From Terribacillus halophilus (GTDB lineage Bacteria > Bacillota > Bacilli > Bacillales > Amphibacillaceae), in assembly GCF_900162685.1 (NCBI RefSeq), contig NZ_LT727828.1:1977214-2041213 (forward strand): a stretch of 64,000 bases of DNA. The letters run 5' to 3'. Below are positions 37,994 to 47,177 of this stretch, one piece after another; within the stretch, counting starts at the first letter, position 1; each line of letters starts with the position of its first letter. A program made the position numbers and the translations under genes. Under the pieces are notes generated by a model. It was not told the origin of the DNA, searched no databases, and was given only the letters and a program-made list of their open reading frames with translations.

Positions 37994-38440
37994 TTATTCG
38001 TTGCTAACCTTCGTCACCGCATCTGCGAAAATTGACTTTCCGTTCTCCAATTCAAGCACCGCATAACCACCCTTTTGGGTAATGGCTTTTACTTTGCTTG
38101 TAATAGTGTCCGTAACCGTTTGACCTGTTTCCTCATCATATTCGTTATATGTCACTTGTTTATCAATCATATGACTATATTGGAGAACTGGCGACATGCT
38201 TGTTTGCTTACCAGCAATTTTTTGAACAGCTTCTGAAATATTCATTACCTGTTCTAGGTTAGTGAAAGTGGTCATTTGATCCACAAACTTTGAATCGTCC
38301 ATAGGACTGGTCGGATCCTGGTTCTGTAATTGAACCATTAAGATTTGGAGGAAATCATCTTTATCAAGCGTAGCACTTGGCGTGCGTGTTGATTGCGAGT
38401 CCAGATAGTAGTTAGAGTCTATAGCTCCTGTTGTCTTCAT
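37994..38440 (-). CDS. flgD: Flagellar hook cap protein FlgD
   Basis: Caps the growing hook and is needed for its polymerisation. The 148-aa protein contains the FlgD signature DKDDFLQILMVQLQNQDPTSPMDDSKFVDQMTTFTNLEQ (in two parts, about residues 25-63). It is short, as in B. subtilis, and lacks the large FlgD Ig domain of enterobacteria. Its ATG overlaps the fliK stop (ATGA). Confidence 0.95.
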   Translation of the reverse strand: MKTTGAIDSNYYLDSQSTRTPSATLDKDDFLQILMVQLQNQDPTSPMDDSKFVDQMTTFTNLEQVMNISEAVQKIAGKQTSMSPVLQYSHMIDKQVTYNEYDEETGQTVTDTITSKVKAITQKGGYAVLELENGKSIFADAVTKVSNE

Positions 38441-39831
38441 ATCCTTATCTCCTTCTGTTCAGATAATATATCTGCAAACGCGAAATCGGTATTCTCTCGT
38501 GTAAGATTATTTCGCTGTTCCTGCTGTTTTTCTTTTCTCTCCTCATCAGCATTATCTTGAAAACTTTGGTCCGTGTTTCTCTCTGCCTGAGACCCGTCCG
38601 GTTGATCAACTCTTTCCAAAATACTCACCTGATGAGGCGAGAACATGTGCTTAAGACTAGATATATTAGAGTCCAGCATATCCTTGGCTTGTTTAGAAGC
38701 AGCAATTATCTGAACTGTAATCTCACCATTTTCACGATGTAACTTTACTTGTAAATCCCCTAAGTTACCGGGACGAAGCTGTATTGAGAGTTCCTTCAGG
38801 CCATTCCTGTCAGATAATATTCCGCTAAATTTTACTGCTTGCTCTATTTTTTCTACTAGCTCTTTACCTGCTTGCTGCGGAACTTGATCAGCTTGTTTTA
38901 AGTGGAAGACAAGCTGTTCCTGTTTAGACATCTGGAAATTACTCACTTGCTTCGAATCTAATGGTATAGATTCCTCTTGCTGCTGATTCACAACATTACC
39001 TAACGATGATTTTCCAGCTCTGTTAGAAGACTCAACAATACTTTGGATTGCTTTTGCTGTTTCCGTAACTGTCTGCTTACCGACAGCGTGCTGCATGGAT
39101 GCGGAAGCGTTACTAGGTTGCTGTTTTACTGTCAATTGATCTGTCGGCGTATTTTTTTTTACAAGCGTCTGTGTTCCATGAGATTCTGAAATTGAGGTTC
39201 GACCTTGTAATTTCAACCAGGCTGCATTCGATTCTGTCTCCTTAACTGGAGCTGCTTGACCAACAGTAGTCTTTTGCAAACTGACTGCAGTGTTAGCTGG
39301 TCGATTACCCATTAATTCACTCGAGAATACGTGTGAAGAGGCTGCTTTTTCTTGCGCTGCGTTTTTTGACACGTAGTGAATACTGTCCGTGTTCATAAGA
39401 TATGATTGCAACCCTTGAAGTTTCTCTAGAAGCCCTTCAACGGATAAATTGTTATGATCTGCCTTTATGTCTTTAAGAATTGTCTCTGCCTTTACTTTTA
39501 TTTGATCGGGCAAATAGGCAGTAAGTTTATCTTCTCCTAGCACTTGCTCCATTAATTCCCAAGCATTTGCAGGCTGTTCTTTTAACTGCATAGATCCATT
39601 GTCTGGTAGTTTATCAAAGAATGCTTGTAAAATAACCTGTATATCCTGCTTATCTTGTAAGTCCAGATCCTGATTGCTCTTGGAGTCTTTATTTACTGCC
39701 AGCTCGGTATTTTTATCTGTACTAACTTGCTGAAACAGACTTTGAAAGAGGCTATCCCCTGAGGAAGATTGATTCTGTTGACCTTTCACAATCCCCGCCG
39801 CTTGCAGCAGTGGTGTAATTACATTATTCAA
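38437..39831 (-). CDS. fliK: Flagellar hook-length control protein FliK
   Basis: Measures hook length and triggers the FlhB substrate switch. I take the TTG at 39831, preceded by GGGGGG 8 nt upstream and 4 nt after the ylxF stop, giving 464 aa. An ATG nine codons earlier lies inside ylxF without a ribosome binding site. The N-terminal two thirds are low-complexity and Gln/Ser-rich, as expected. The conserved C-terminal domain includes LRPGNLGDLQVKLHRENGEITVQI (about residues 360-383). Confidence 0.92.
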   Translation of the reverse strand: MNNVITPLLQAAGIVKGQQNQSSSGDSLFQSLFQQVSTDKNTELAVNKDSKSNQDLDLQDKQDIQVILQAFFDKLPDNGSMQLKEQPANAWELMEQVLGEDKLTAYLPDQIKVKAETILKDIKADHNNLSVEGLLEKLQGLQSYLMNTDSIHYVSKNAAQEKAASSHVFSSELMGNRPANTAVSLQKTTVGQAAPVKETESNAAWLKLQGRTSISESHGTQTLVKKNTPTDQLTVKQQPSNASASMQHAVGKQTVTETAKAIQSIVESSNRAGKSSLGNVVNQQQEESIPLDSKQVSNFQMSKQEQLVFHLKQADQVPQQAGKELVEKIEQAVKFSGILSDRNGLKELSIQLRPGNLGDLQVKLHRENGEITVQIIAASKQAKDMLDSNISSLKHMFSPHQVSILERVDQPDGSQAERNTDQSFQDNADEERKEKQQEQRNNLTRENTDFAFADILSEQKEIRI

Positions 39832-39835
39832 CCGC

Positions 39836-40465
39836 TTATCCCCCCTTCTCGGCTTCATCCACCATGGTACTTGTGTATGACGCTGCAGCTTCCGGATCCA
39901 TTTCTGCTAGAATTGTTCCTCGCTTCTTACCAGAAAGCTGCTGAAGGACACCTAATGCTTTTTCACTGTCCAGCTTACTGATGATTGCGGCAGCCTTGCT
40001 GTCTTCCATTTTATTAAAAGAAGTTGCAGCTTCTTTATAAGGAGATATTTCTTCTTCTCCCTCGGCCTCACTATTACTGCCGGCCGTTTGTGCTGTTGCA
40101 TCACTAGCTGGTTCAGCACCGTTTAATTGGTTCTTTAGCTTGAGGATTTGTTGATTCAGATCATCAATTTCTGCGTTTTTCGCGTCTTCCGTCTCTTTCA
40201 TCATATCAATGGCCTCTTGCTGCTCTTTCAGCTGTTTTTTAAGTTTTTCTGTATCTGCTGAACTAGTGGCTGGTGCTGCAGTCTCTTCACTGACGAGATT
40301 TCCAATTACCGGGATACCAGAAGCTACCTTTGCAACAGATACGCCCGAGAATTCGAGTATCGCGACGACAAGTAGTGCTGCTAGTACAATTGGCAAGAGA
40401 AAATAAAGTAAGAATCCTTTGCCTTTTCCTTTTTTCTTTTGTTGATCTGTTTTTTGTTTTGCCAT
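39836..40465 (-). CDS. ylxF: YlxF, MotE-like flagellar operon protein
   Basis: A 209-aa single-pass protein encoded between fliJ and fliK. It has a basic N-terminus, one membrane helix (about residues 20-42, LLYFLLPIVLAALLVVAILEF), a long coiled coil (about 75-115) and a MgtE-N-like C-terminal domain with FNKMEDSKAAAIISKLDSEKALGVLQQLSGKKRG. Proteins of this layout are called MotE or YlxF; a role as a chaperone or regulator in flagellar assembly is inferred. The ATG at 40465 follows the fliJ stop by one base. Confidence 0.9.
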   Translation of the reverse strand: MAKQKTDQQKKKGKGKGFLLYFLLPIVLAALLVVAILEFSGVSVAKVASGIPVIGNLVSEETAAPATSSADTEKLKKQLKEQQEAIDMMKETEDAKNAEIDDLNQQILKLKNQLNGAEPASDATAQTAGSNSEAEGEEEISPYKEAATSFNKMEDSKAAAIISKLDSEKALGVLQQLSGKKRGTILAEMDPEAAASYTSTMVDEAEKGG

Positions 40466-40466
40466 G

Positions 40467-40913
40467 CTATCGTGCTCCATTTGCTAAGAATTGCCGGATT
40501 GAAAGCTCGTCCATCTGCTTGTTTTCTTCTTCTTGCAGCTTTCGCCAAGCTTCTTGTCGTTTTTTCTCTAAAAGCTTATCGATTTTCTTCACTTCTATAT
40601 ACGCCTCAGAGAGCAGTTCCTGCTTCTCTAACATCGCTGTGCGGGCAAATTGTACCGCAATCTGCGCCCTGTCGATTTGCCGGTTAATTGTTTCCAGAAA
40701 TGCATGATGCTCTGATAATCGCTGTATAGGAAGTGATGCTGCTAAGCCATTGGCTAGGAGTGCTTCTGCATCTTCTTTTTTCTTCAGCAATTCATATAAA
40801 TTGGTTGCAGCTTTTTCAAAATGTTCTTGTTTTTCAGTAAAAGCTTGCTGGGCCGCTTTGCGTTCACGGTCCTTCATACGCAATATCTTTTCAAATACCT
40901 TCGTATCGGCCAT
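40467..40913 (-). CDS. fliJ: Flagellar export chaperone/stalk protein FliJ
   Basis: Stalk protein of the FliHIJ ATPase complex. The ATG at 40913 gives 148 aa; the longer in-frame reading would run through fliI and is discarded. The protein is nearly all alpha-helical coiled coil, Lys/Glu/Gln/Ala-rich from KVFEKILRMKDRERKAAQQ to the end, as in other FliJ proteins. Sequence conservation in the family is low; position between fliI and ylxF is strong support. Confidence 0.93.
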   Translation of the reverse strand: MADTKVFEKILRMKDRERKAAQQAFTEKQEHFEKAATNLYELLKKKEDAEALLANGLAASLPIQRLSEHHAFLETINRQIDRAQIAVQFARTAMLEKQELLSEAYIEVKKIDKLLEKKRQEAWRKLQEEENKQMDELSIRQFLANGAR

Positions 40914-40917
40914 CAAG

Positions 40918-42228
40918 TCATCCCTTCCCGAGCAGCTGCCGCATCGCCTGCATCGTGTCGCTGCGGTTGGTAAACTCATGCATGCCTTGCTTGAGAAATT
41001 CAAGAATCGGTTTTTGATACGTGATCGCTTCATCGATTTCTTGATTGGTGCCTTTTCGGTACGCACCGATTTGGATTAGCTCCCGATTTTCCTCAAATAA
41101 AGCAAGCATTGTTCGCAGTCGCTGTGCCAGATGATAATCTTCTTGATCTGTTATTTGCGGCATCACACGGCTGATTGATTTTAGAACATTTACAGCAGGA
41201 AACTGCCCCTGTTCTGCTAACTTACGATCCAGCACAAAGTGTCCATCCAAAATTCCGCGTACAGTATCTGCTATTGGTTCATTCATATCGTCCCCATCTA
41301 CAAGCACAGTGTAAAAACCGGTAATAGCTCCCGTATCATTTGTACCGGTACGCTCGAGAAGTTTTGGCAGAGCTGCGAAAACCGAAGGTGTGTATCCCTT
41401 CGTTGTTGGCGGCTCGCCTGAGGCAAGACCGATTTCCCGCTGTGCCATTGCCACTCGTGTTACCGAGTCCATCATCAAATTGACATGCATTCCTTGATCA
41501 CGGAAATATTCACAAATAGCAGTAGCTGTATATGCTCCTTTTATCCGCATGAGTGCTGGCTGATCCGAGGTGGCGACAACGATAATCGATCTTTTAATAC
41601 CTTCTTCGCCCAAGTCTTTTTCAATAAATTCTCGAACCTCTCTCCCGCGCTCACCAATTAGAGCAATCACATTCACATCTGCACTCGATTTACGGGCAAT
41701 CATACCGAGTAAAGTACTTTTCCCGACACCACTTCCGGCAAAGATGCCTACTCGCTGCCCTTGACCGACCGTCAGCATACTGTCAATAACTCGCACGCCT
41801 GTTTCCAAAGGCTGCAAAATCCGCGGCCTTGTCATCGGGTTCGGCGGGTTTCTATCTGTCGTAAATGACTTTAATCCCTTCGGAAGCATGCTGCCATCTA
41901 ACGGTTGTCCTAACGGATCAATAATGCTGCCAATTAAGCCATGTCCAATCTTCACTGACAACGGTTGAGCAGTAGCTTCTACTAAACAGCCTGGACCTAC
42001 ATCCTTTAATGGAGCAAACGGCATGAGCAATACTTTTTCATCATCAAATCCGACGACTTCTGCCAGAAATCTTTCTCCTGAGTTCGAAGAAGGATGGATG
42101 TAACAAACCTCTCCAACACTCGTAACCGGTCCATGTGATTCAATCAGTAACCCGACAACCCGATGAATTCTTCCGTATCTTTTATACGTATCCATTTTAT
42201 CAATTTCATCAAAGTAACGTTGTAGCAT
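40918..42228 (-). CDS. fliI: Flagellar export ATPase FliI
   Basis: Hexameric ATPase related to the F1 beta subunit that energises and orders flagellar protein export. The 436-aa protein has AGSGVGKST (Walker A, residues 164-172), the ERGREVREFI segment, Walker B in LMMDSVTRVAMAQREIGLASGEPP, and the T3SS-type N-terminal domain (1-90). Its ATG overlaps the fliH stop by one base. Confidence 0.97.
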   Translation of the reverse strand: MLQRYFDEIDKMDTYKRYGRIHRVVGLLIESHGPVTSVGEVCYIHPSSNSGERFLAEVVGFDDEKVLLMPFAPLKDVGPGCLVEATAQPLSVKIGHGLIGSIIDPLGQPLDGSMLPKGLKSFTTDRNPPNPMTRPRILQPLETGVRVIDSMLTVGQGQRVGIFAGSGVGKSTLLGMIARKSSADVNVIALIGERGREVREFIEKDLGEEGIKRSIIVVATSDQPALMRIKGAYTATAICEYFRDQGMHVNLMMDSVTRVAMAQREIGLASGEPPTTKGYTPSVFAALPKLLERTGTNDTGAITGFYTVLVDGDDMNEPIADTVRGILDGHFVLDRKLAEQGQFPAVNVLKSISRVMPQITDQEDYHLAQRLRTMLALFEENRELIQIGAYRKGTNQEIDEAITYQKPILEFLKQGMHEFTNRSDTMQAMRQLLGKG

Positions 42229-42983
42229 CAGACATTTCCCTCGCGTCTAATCTCGAACAGCTTGTCTCGCAGAACGGTCAGCTGGGAATCGATGCTGGCA
42301 TCAATTCGGCCGTGCTTGGTTTCCAACATACATCCTCCTGCCTGCATATCGTGCTGTGGCAAAATGGAGATGTCGAAATCTTTCCCTGCCAAGACTGCGA
42401 GCTCTTCTTTCTGCTGTAACACAAGTTCATAACTATCCGGATGAACAAAGATGCGCACGTCACTTCGCTCTTTCCAATCAGAAATGGCACCTTTTACAAG
42501 CTGTACATAACGTTCTTTACCAGCCGTCAATTCTGCATGCAAAACTTTTTCTGCCAGTTTCAGCCCTAACTCGAGAACAGCATCCTCGCTTGCTTCTACT
42601 GTTGCTTCATAGTCTTGCTGTGCTAAAATTGCAAGCCGCTTCGCTTCGGTAATACTCGCTTGGTATGATTGAAGACCTTCTTGCTGTCCGGTGGCAAAGC
42701 CTTTCTGATAGCCTTCCAGCTGTGCTTGTTCCACGAGTTCCTGTCGATCCGTTTCCCATTGCTTTTTCTGTTCTTCAATTTTAAGTTTAGCAGCAGCTAA
42801 CATCTGCTCCGCTTCCGCTTTGACTTCTTGAAGATGTTGATTTTGCAGCTCTTTCTTTGCCTGTAGATCAGCGTTATAGTTTGTGTCATCCATCACTTCA
42901 AAAGAAGTTCGAATTGGTTTCAATTCAATTACTTTTGACTCTTTCACTGCAACTGATTGCCAGATATTAGACAATGATGTCAT
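42228..42983 (-). CDS. fliH: Flagellar export stator protein FliH
   Basis: Binds and regulates FliI, like the peripheral stalk of F-ATPase. The ATG at 42983 gives 251 aa beginning MTSLSNIWQS, like B. subtilis FliH, and overlaps fliG by 17 bp. A GGAGGAG sits only 2 nt upstream, so a TTG three codons later is also possible. A long coiled coil covers about residues 35-115, followed by a C-terminal domain with ELGLKLAEKVLHAEL and ILPQHDMQAGGCMLETKHGRIDASI. Confidence 0.93.
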   Translation of the reverse strand: MTSLSNIWQSVAVKESKVIELKPIRTSFEVMDDTNYNADLQAKKELQNQHLQEVKAEAEQMLAAAKLKIEEQKKQWETDRQELVEQAQLEGYQKGFATGQQEGLQSYQASITEAKRLAILAQQDYEATVEASEDAVLELGLKLAEKVLHAELTAGKERYVQLVKGAISDWKERSDVRIFVHPDSYELVLQQKEELAVLAGKDFDISILPQHDMQAGGCMLETKHGRIDASIDSQLTVLRDKLFEIRREGNV

Positions 42984-43980
42984 CTCCTCCACCACGAGAT
43001 ATAACTATTTCGCCTACTTCCTCCAGTCGTCGAATCACAGAAACAATTCGACTTTGTGCTTCTTCCACATCTTTCAAGCGAACAGGTCCCATGAATTCCA
43101 TTTCTTCTTTAAATGTCTGTGCCATTCTGTCAGACATATTTTGGAATACGATATCCTTCACTTCGTCACTTGCCACTTTTAGGGATAGTTTCAAGTCATC
43201 ATTTTCCACTTCACGGATCACACGCTGAATAGCACGGTTATCAAGTGTAACAATATCTTCAAAGATGAACATTCGTTTCTTGATCTCCTCAGCCAAATCA
43301 GGGTCCTGGACTTCCAACTCTTCCAGAATGGTACGTTCCGTGCTCCGGTCTACTCCATTTAGCACTTCAACAACTGCTTGAATACCTCCAGTTTGGGTAT
43401 AATCCTGGGTCGCCGTTGCGGATAGATTTTTTTCTAATATCTGTTCAACCTGACTAATAATCTCAGGTGATGTACTGCTCATCGTGGCAATACGCTTCGC
43501 TACATCAGCCTGCATGTCTTGCGGTAATTCAGACAAAATTTGACCAGATTGTTCCGCATCCAGATAAGATAGTACTAACGCAATGGTTTGCGGATGCTCG
43601 TTTTGAATAAAATTAAGTATTTGGGTTGGGTCCGCCTTTCGCGCAAAATCAAATGGTCTGACTTGCAAAGTGGAAGTGAGCCTGTTCATGATAGCAGCTG
43701 CCTCATCTGCTCCAAGTGCCTTTTCTAATACGGATTTCGCATAGCTAATCCCGCCTTGCGATATATAATCCTGAGCAATGGCAATTTGGTGGAATTGGTC
43801 AACAATGGACTCCTTTTCTGCACTATCTACTTTCTTAACAGAAGAAATCTCCAATGACATACGCTCAATTTCTTCTTCTGTTAAATGCTTATATACGTTT
43901 GCTGCCGTATCAGCGCCAAGAGAGATCATCAAGACCGCCGCTTTTTGTTTTCCTGTTAAACGTCCTTTCACAGCTGCCAT
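42967..43980 (-). CDS. fliG: Flagellar motor switch protein FliG
   Basis: Rotor protein that couples the C ring to the MS ring and interacts with the stator. The 337-aa product has the N-terminal GKQKAAVLMISLGADTAANVYKHL, the middle EHPQTIALVLSYLDAEQSGQIL (EHPQ motif, about residues 125-146), and the torque helix region with KRMFIFEDIVTLDNRAIQRVIREVE near residues 238-262. The charged rotor helix is intact. Confidence 0.97.
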   Translation of the reverse strand: MAAVKGRLTGKQKAAVLMISLGADTAANVYKHLTEEEIERMSLEISSVKKVDSAEKESIVDQFHQIAIAQDYISQGGISYAKSVLEKALGADEAAAIMNRLTSTLQVRPFDFARKADPTQILNFIQNEHPQTIALVLSYLDAEQSGQILSELPQDMQADVAKRIATMSSTSPEIISQVEQILEKNLSATATQDYTQTGGIQAVVEVLNGVDRSTERTILEELEVQDPDLAEEIKKRMFIFEDIVTLDNRAIQRVIREVENDDLKLSLKVASDEVKDIVFQNMSDRMAQTFKEEMEFMGPVRLKDVEEAQSRIVSVIRRLEEVGEIVISRGGGDDIIV

Positions 43981-43995
43981 TCCTTCATTGCTCCT

Positions 43996-45615
43996 TTAAT
44001 CTTCAGCCATCCAGCTTCGCAATAATTTCGCGAAGTCTTCTGGTGACTCTTGTGCTAATTTTTCCAATTGTTTTTGCTTCATTGTTGCTTCTGTTTCCGG
44101 TGCATCATCAATTTCTTCCACATTAACTGTTGGGGATACAACTTCTGGTACGTCATCCATTTCACTTTCTTCGACTTGATTTCTTCTCGAACGAATCAGT
44201 ATGAAGACTAATACCACTACAGCCGCTAATAAAATACCGCCAGCGATATAGGCCCAAATTGGGATTCCTGCTTTCGCTGCGTCATCAGCTTGTGTACCCG
44301 TACTCTTTGCAAATGGCTGGAACACAACTGAAATACTGTTTTCCGGATCGATAGCCTGTACCGCTTCTGCATCAACTGATGTGGACACAATGGAATTTAG
44401 AATCGAAGTGATACTTTCTTCAACCTCGGTTTGCTCTTGCGCACTCAGCTGTTCTGTCTCACCATTTTGTGCAGCTGTGTTTTTATTGCTGTCTACGGCT
44501 ACCTGGATACCGATGTCTTGGATGCTGTATGGACTCTCTGTGATTTCTTTCTTGATCTTATTAAACTCATAGTTCACAGACTCTTTTACATTGTTATAAG
44601 CACCATCACCTGCTGTCTCTTCTTCAGCAGCGACGTTTGGAACCTCTTCTTGACCAGTTCCCGCTACGCCCGCTTCATCTCCAGGCTCACCTTCGTATGT
44701 TTCTGTGATGGTTTCTACACTCACTGGCAGACCTTCATTGTTTTCTTCATCTACTGGTTCAACCAGTTCTTCCGTACGTGTTTCCTGATCAAAGTTTATG
44801 TCAGTTGTTACGGATACGCGTACATTTTCGGCGCCGACCATAGCTGCGAGCATTTGCTGCACACGCTGCTGAAGTCCTTGCTCCACTTCCTGCTTGATGC
44901 CCATTTGATTTGTGTAAGCATCTCCGCCGCCGGATTGCGCTGTTTCCATATTGATGTATTCGAAGTCCTGGTTAGTGATAACGATATTATCCTCAGGAAG
45001 ATTAGGTATCGTTTTCGAAACAAGTCGATACATTGCTTCTACTTGATTCGGCTGAAAATCGTATCCTGTTTCTGTGTTCAGCACGATGGAAGCGGAAGCT
45101 TCTTCCTGCTCATCGGTGACAAATACAGGGTCAGTTGGCTTATTAATCATCACTTCCGCACTTTTAATACCGTCTATATTCGTCAATAATGTTGCCAATT
45201 CCGTTTGAAGGGCATCCAGCTTGATAACATCAAATTCATTATCCGTCATGCCCCAGGATGCATTGTTACTGAAGAAGGAGTAATCAATGCTCCCTGTCTT
45301 CGGCAGTCCTTCAGCAGCCAAATCGACAAGCAATCCTTCTGCCTCTGTATCTGGCACAAGGATAGTGGTACCATTTCCTTCTAATTCATAGGTTACACCT
45401 TTAGCGTCCAATTCTTCCTTGATCTGCCCGGTCTCTTGCGCAGATAGGTCTTTGTACAGCGGCACCATCGTTTCTTTTGATGCAAAAAAAGATGTGATAC
45501 CGATGATTAAAATCAGAAGAATTGGGGTACCTATTAGTAAAGCTTTTTGCCAGGCTGGTCTTGTTTGCCAGAAACCAGCCATTTTTTCTTTGTATTGAGC
45601 AATTTGCTGATTCAT
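43996..45615 (-). CDS. fliF: Flagellar MS-ring protein FliF
   Basis: Membrane ring on which the motor and export gate are built. The 539-aa protein has two membrane helices (about residues 25-45 and 445-470, WAYIAGGILLAAVVVLVFILI), two ring-building motif domains in between, and a C-terminal FliG-binding tail (ESPEDFAKLLRSWMAED). A Glu-rich insertion (about 290-340) is the beta-collar region. It follows fliE after a 70-bp gap in which I see no clear signal. Confidence 0.97.
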   Translation of the reverse strand: MNQQIAQYKEKMAGFWQTRPAWQKALLIGTPILLILIIGITSFFASKETMVPLYKDLSAQETGQIKEELDAKGVTYELEGNGTTILVPDTEAEGLLVDLAAEGLPKTGSIDYSFFSNNASWGMTDNEFDVIKLDALQTELATLLTNIDGIKSAEVMINKPTDPVFVTDEQEEASASIVLNTETGYDFQPNQVEAMYRLVSKTIPNLPEDNIVITNQDFEYINMETAQSGGGDAYTNQMGIKQEVEQGLQQRVQQMLAAMVGAENVRVSVTTDINFDQETRTEELVEPVDEENNEGLPVSVETITETYEGEPGDEAGVAGTGQEEVPNVAAEEETAGDGAYNNVKESVNYEFNKIKKEITESPYSIQDIGIQVAVDSNKNTAAQNGETEQLSAQEQTEVEESITSILNSIVSTSVDAEAVQAIDPENSISVVFQPFAKSTGTQADDAAKAGIPIWAYIAGGILLAAVVVLVFILIRSRRNQVEESEMDDVPEVVSPTVNVEEIDDAPETEATMKQKQLEKLAQESPEDFAKLLRSWMAED

Positions 45616-45685
45616 TTTGTTCCCCCAAAGCTAGGTCAAATTCATAACAACAGCATGTCTGATAAAACAAAAGATATTCCTTCTG

Positions 45686-45985
45686 TTACATAGACATGCG
45701 CATCATTTCTGTATAAGCGTCAATTGCTTTCCTTTGTACTTGAACAGCCGCATCCATCGCTACACTTGCTTTTTGAGACGCAATCATAACATCATGCAAA
45801 TTATTGACTTCACCAGCTGCCAGCGCTTCTGTCATTTTATCCGATGCTTGCTGGGTTTCGTTTAAACTATCAATTGCTGTTTTTAGACGTTCGGTGAAAC
45901 TGGATTGTGCTTGTGCTGGTGTAGCTTGTTTGACTGAAGATACGCCATTCAACCCGCTTAATCCGCTAATTCCTTCAACTGCCAT
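45686..45985 (-). CDS. fliE: Flagellar basal-body protein FliE
   Basis: Connects the MS ring and export gate to the rod. The 99-aa protein shows the family core SFTERLKTAIDSLNETQQASDKMTEALAAGEVNNLHDVMIASQKASVAMDAAVQVQRKAIDAY in sequence, with the C-terminal YTEMMRMSM. It lies 13 bp after flgC. Confidence 0.96.
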   Translation of the reverse strand: MAVEGISGLSGLNGVSSVKQATPAQAQSSFTERLKTAIDSLNETQQASDKMTEALAAGEVNNLHDVMIASQKASVAMDAAVQVQRKAIDAYTEMMRMSM

Positions 45986-45998
45986 GTTTTAACCTCCT

Positions 45999-46454
45999 TT
46001 ATTTACCGATTTCCAATGCTTTTTGAAGCATACCTTTTGTCGCATTCATTGCAGTTACGTTCGCTTCGTAAGAGCGAGTAGCGCTAATCAAATCTGTCAT
46101 TTCCTTTAGTGGATCGACATTGGGCATCGCGACATACCCTTGTTCATTTGCATCTGGTGATGTGGGGTTGTATACCATTTGGAAGGGTGTTTCATCTTCA
46201 GTAATCTCTGATACCCTAACACCGCTTGAGGCTTGCTTTCCGCCTTGTGCGCGTTCTAGAAAGGAAGAAAAAGTATTAGAATCGCGTGATTCCAGAGATA
46301 CCATTTTTCTTCGGTATGGAACATAATTCCCATCTTCATCAATCGTTGCCCGAGTTGTCTCTGCGTTTGCAATATTGGACGAAACAACATCCATTCGCAG
46401 ACGCTGGGTTGTAAGCGCGCTCGCACTCATATTCATAGATGAAAAAATCGTCAC
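45999..46454 (-). CDS. flgC: Flagellar rod protein FlgC
   Basis: Proximal rod subunit. The 151-aa protein begins with the rod motif ASALTTQRLRMDVVSSNIANAETTRA (ANAxTT, about residues 10-35) and ends with the helical domain LKEMTDLISATRSYEANVTAMNATKGMLQKAL. It lies two bases downstream of flgB. Confidence 0.96.
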   Translation of the reverse strand: MTIFSSMNMSASALTTQRLRMDVVSSNIANAETTRATIDEDGNYVPYRRKMVSLESRDSNTFSSFLERAQGGKQASSGVRVSEITEDETPFQMVYNPTSPDANEQGYVAMPNVDPLKEMTDLISATRSYEANVTAMNATKGMLQKALEIGK

Positions 46455-46456
46455 AA

Positions 46457-46855
46457 TTAATTGCCTCCCTTAATAACTTTGGATAAGCTGTTGAATTTAC
46501 CACTTATCCGATCAGCAAGCGCTTGGTAGTATAGTTGGTTATCGGCTAATTCCGACATCTCCTTATCTATATCTACGTTATTGCCACTGTTCATATAGGA
46601 AGTGCCTTCCCTTTTGGTTACTTGAAAAGCTGATGAACTTTCAGAACTGCCGAAAGTGAGGTGTTTGAGATTGGTACGCTTAGCAGAAAAAGTAGAATTC
46701 ATTGTCTGCTGCAAAGTGTCCTTGAAGGAAACTGTTTCTGCCTTAAACCCGGGTGTATCGGCATTCGCTATATTATTGGCAATGGTCTGATTTTTAAGAT
46801 TGGCATAATCCAATGAACGATCCAATTTTTGAATCGCCCCCCCATATAGGTCCAT
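46457..46855 (-). CDS. flgB: Flagellar rod protein FlgB
   Basis: First gene of the fla/che operon and a proximal rod subunit. The 132-aa product has LDYANLKNQTIANNIANADTPGFKAETVSF (rod N-terminal motif, about residues 15-44) and a C-terminal helix ending LADRISGKFNSLSKVIKGGN. The ribosome binding site AGGAGGG lies 7 nt before the ATG. An upstream leader element can pair with it (see findings). Confidence 0.96.
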   Translation of the reverse strand: MDLYGGAIQKLDRSLDYANLKNQTIANNIANADTPGFKAETVSFKDTLQQTMNSTFSAKRTNLKHLTFGSSESSSAFQVTKREGTSYMNSGNNVDIDKEMSELADNQLYYQALADRISGKFNSLSKVIKGGN

Positions 46856-46983
46856 TGTCGTCCCTCCTAGAGTGCTATGTATATTGTCGAATTAGCTCTA
46901 ATGTACAGGATAATTGTATTGAAAGGAGGTACGTGTGTCTATATGTTCTGTGATAAATTTCTTATATTTTACAAAATAGTCTA

Positions 46984-47012
46984 AGCATACTAATCCTATA
47001 TACCTATTTCAA
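46984..47012 (-). promoter_or_regulatory. Candidate sigma-A promoter of the fla/che operon
   Basis: TTGAAA (47007-47012), a 17-bp spacer, then TATGCT (46984-46989). Transcription would begin near 46977, about 120 nt before flgB. The -10 matches the consensus at four of six positions, so this is a candidate, not a certainty. A sigma-D-type site is not convincing in the region. Confidence 0.5.
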
Positions 47013-47133
47013 TTACAGTAACTTACATATTTTGCGGATATTACGATATTAACTTTTTTGCACAACTGATATTAATCTACTAGGCAACTCATCTATCCTG
47101 CTTAATTACCTTTCTTTTTCTAGCTATCTGAAT

Positions 47134-47155
47134 ATATTTTACTAGACTAAAATAT
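47134..47155. promoter_or_regulatory. Inverted repeat, possible operator upstream of fla/che
   Basis: ATATTTTA-N6-TAAAATAT, perfect 8-bp arms, about 120 bp upstream of the candidate -35 box. It lacks a T tract, so it is not a terminator. The binding factor is unknown. Confidence 0.45.
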
Positions 47156-47177
47156 TTCTTTTCGAGATACATGTAAG

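Noticed and set aside
44431-45189. 252-codon open frame on the plus strand inside fliF
   Set aside because: Cys/Phe/Leu-rich shadow translation of an intact FliF; no ribosome binding site or family motif.
46872-46905. Possible sigma-D promoter (GACAATAT) before flgB on the minus strand
   Set aside because: Six of eight matches to GCCGATAT, but the expected TAAA 15 nt upstream is TGTA; too weak to report.
46921-46975. Plus-strand GAAAGGAGGT followed by a short frame (ATG..., 13 codons)
   Set aside because: The strong Shine-Dalgarno is better explained as the reverse of the anti-SD element in the fla/che leader; spacing to the ATG is poor and no gene follows.
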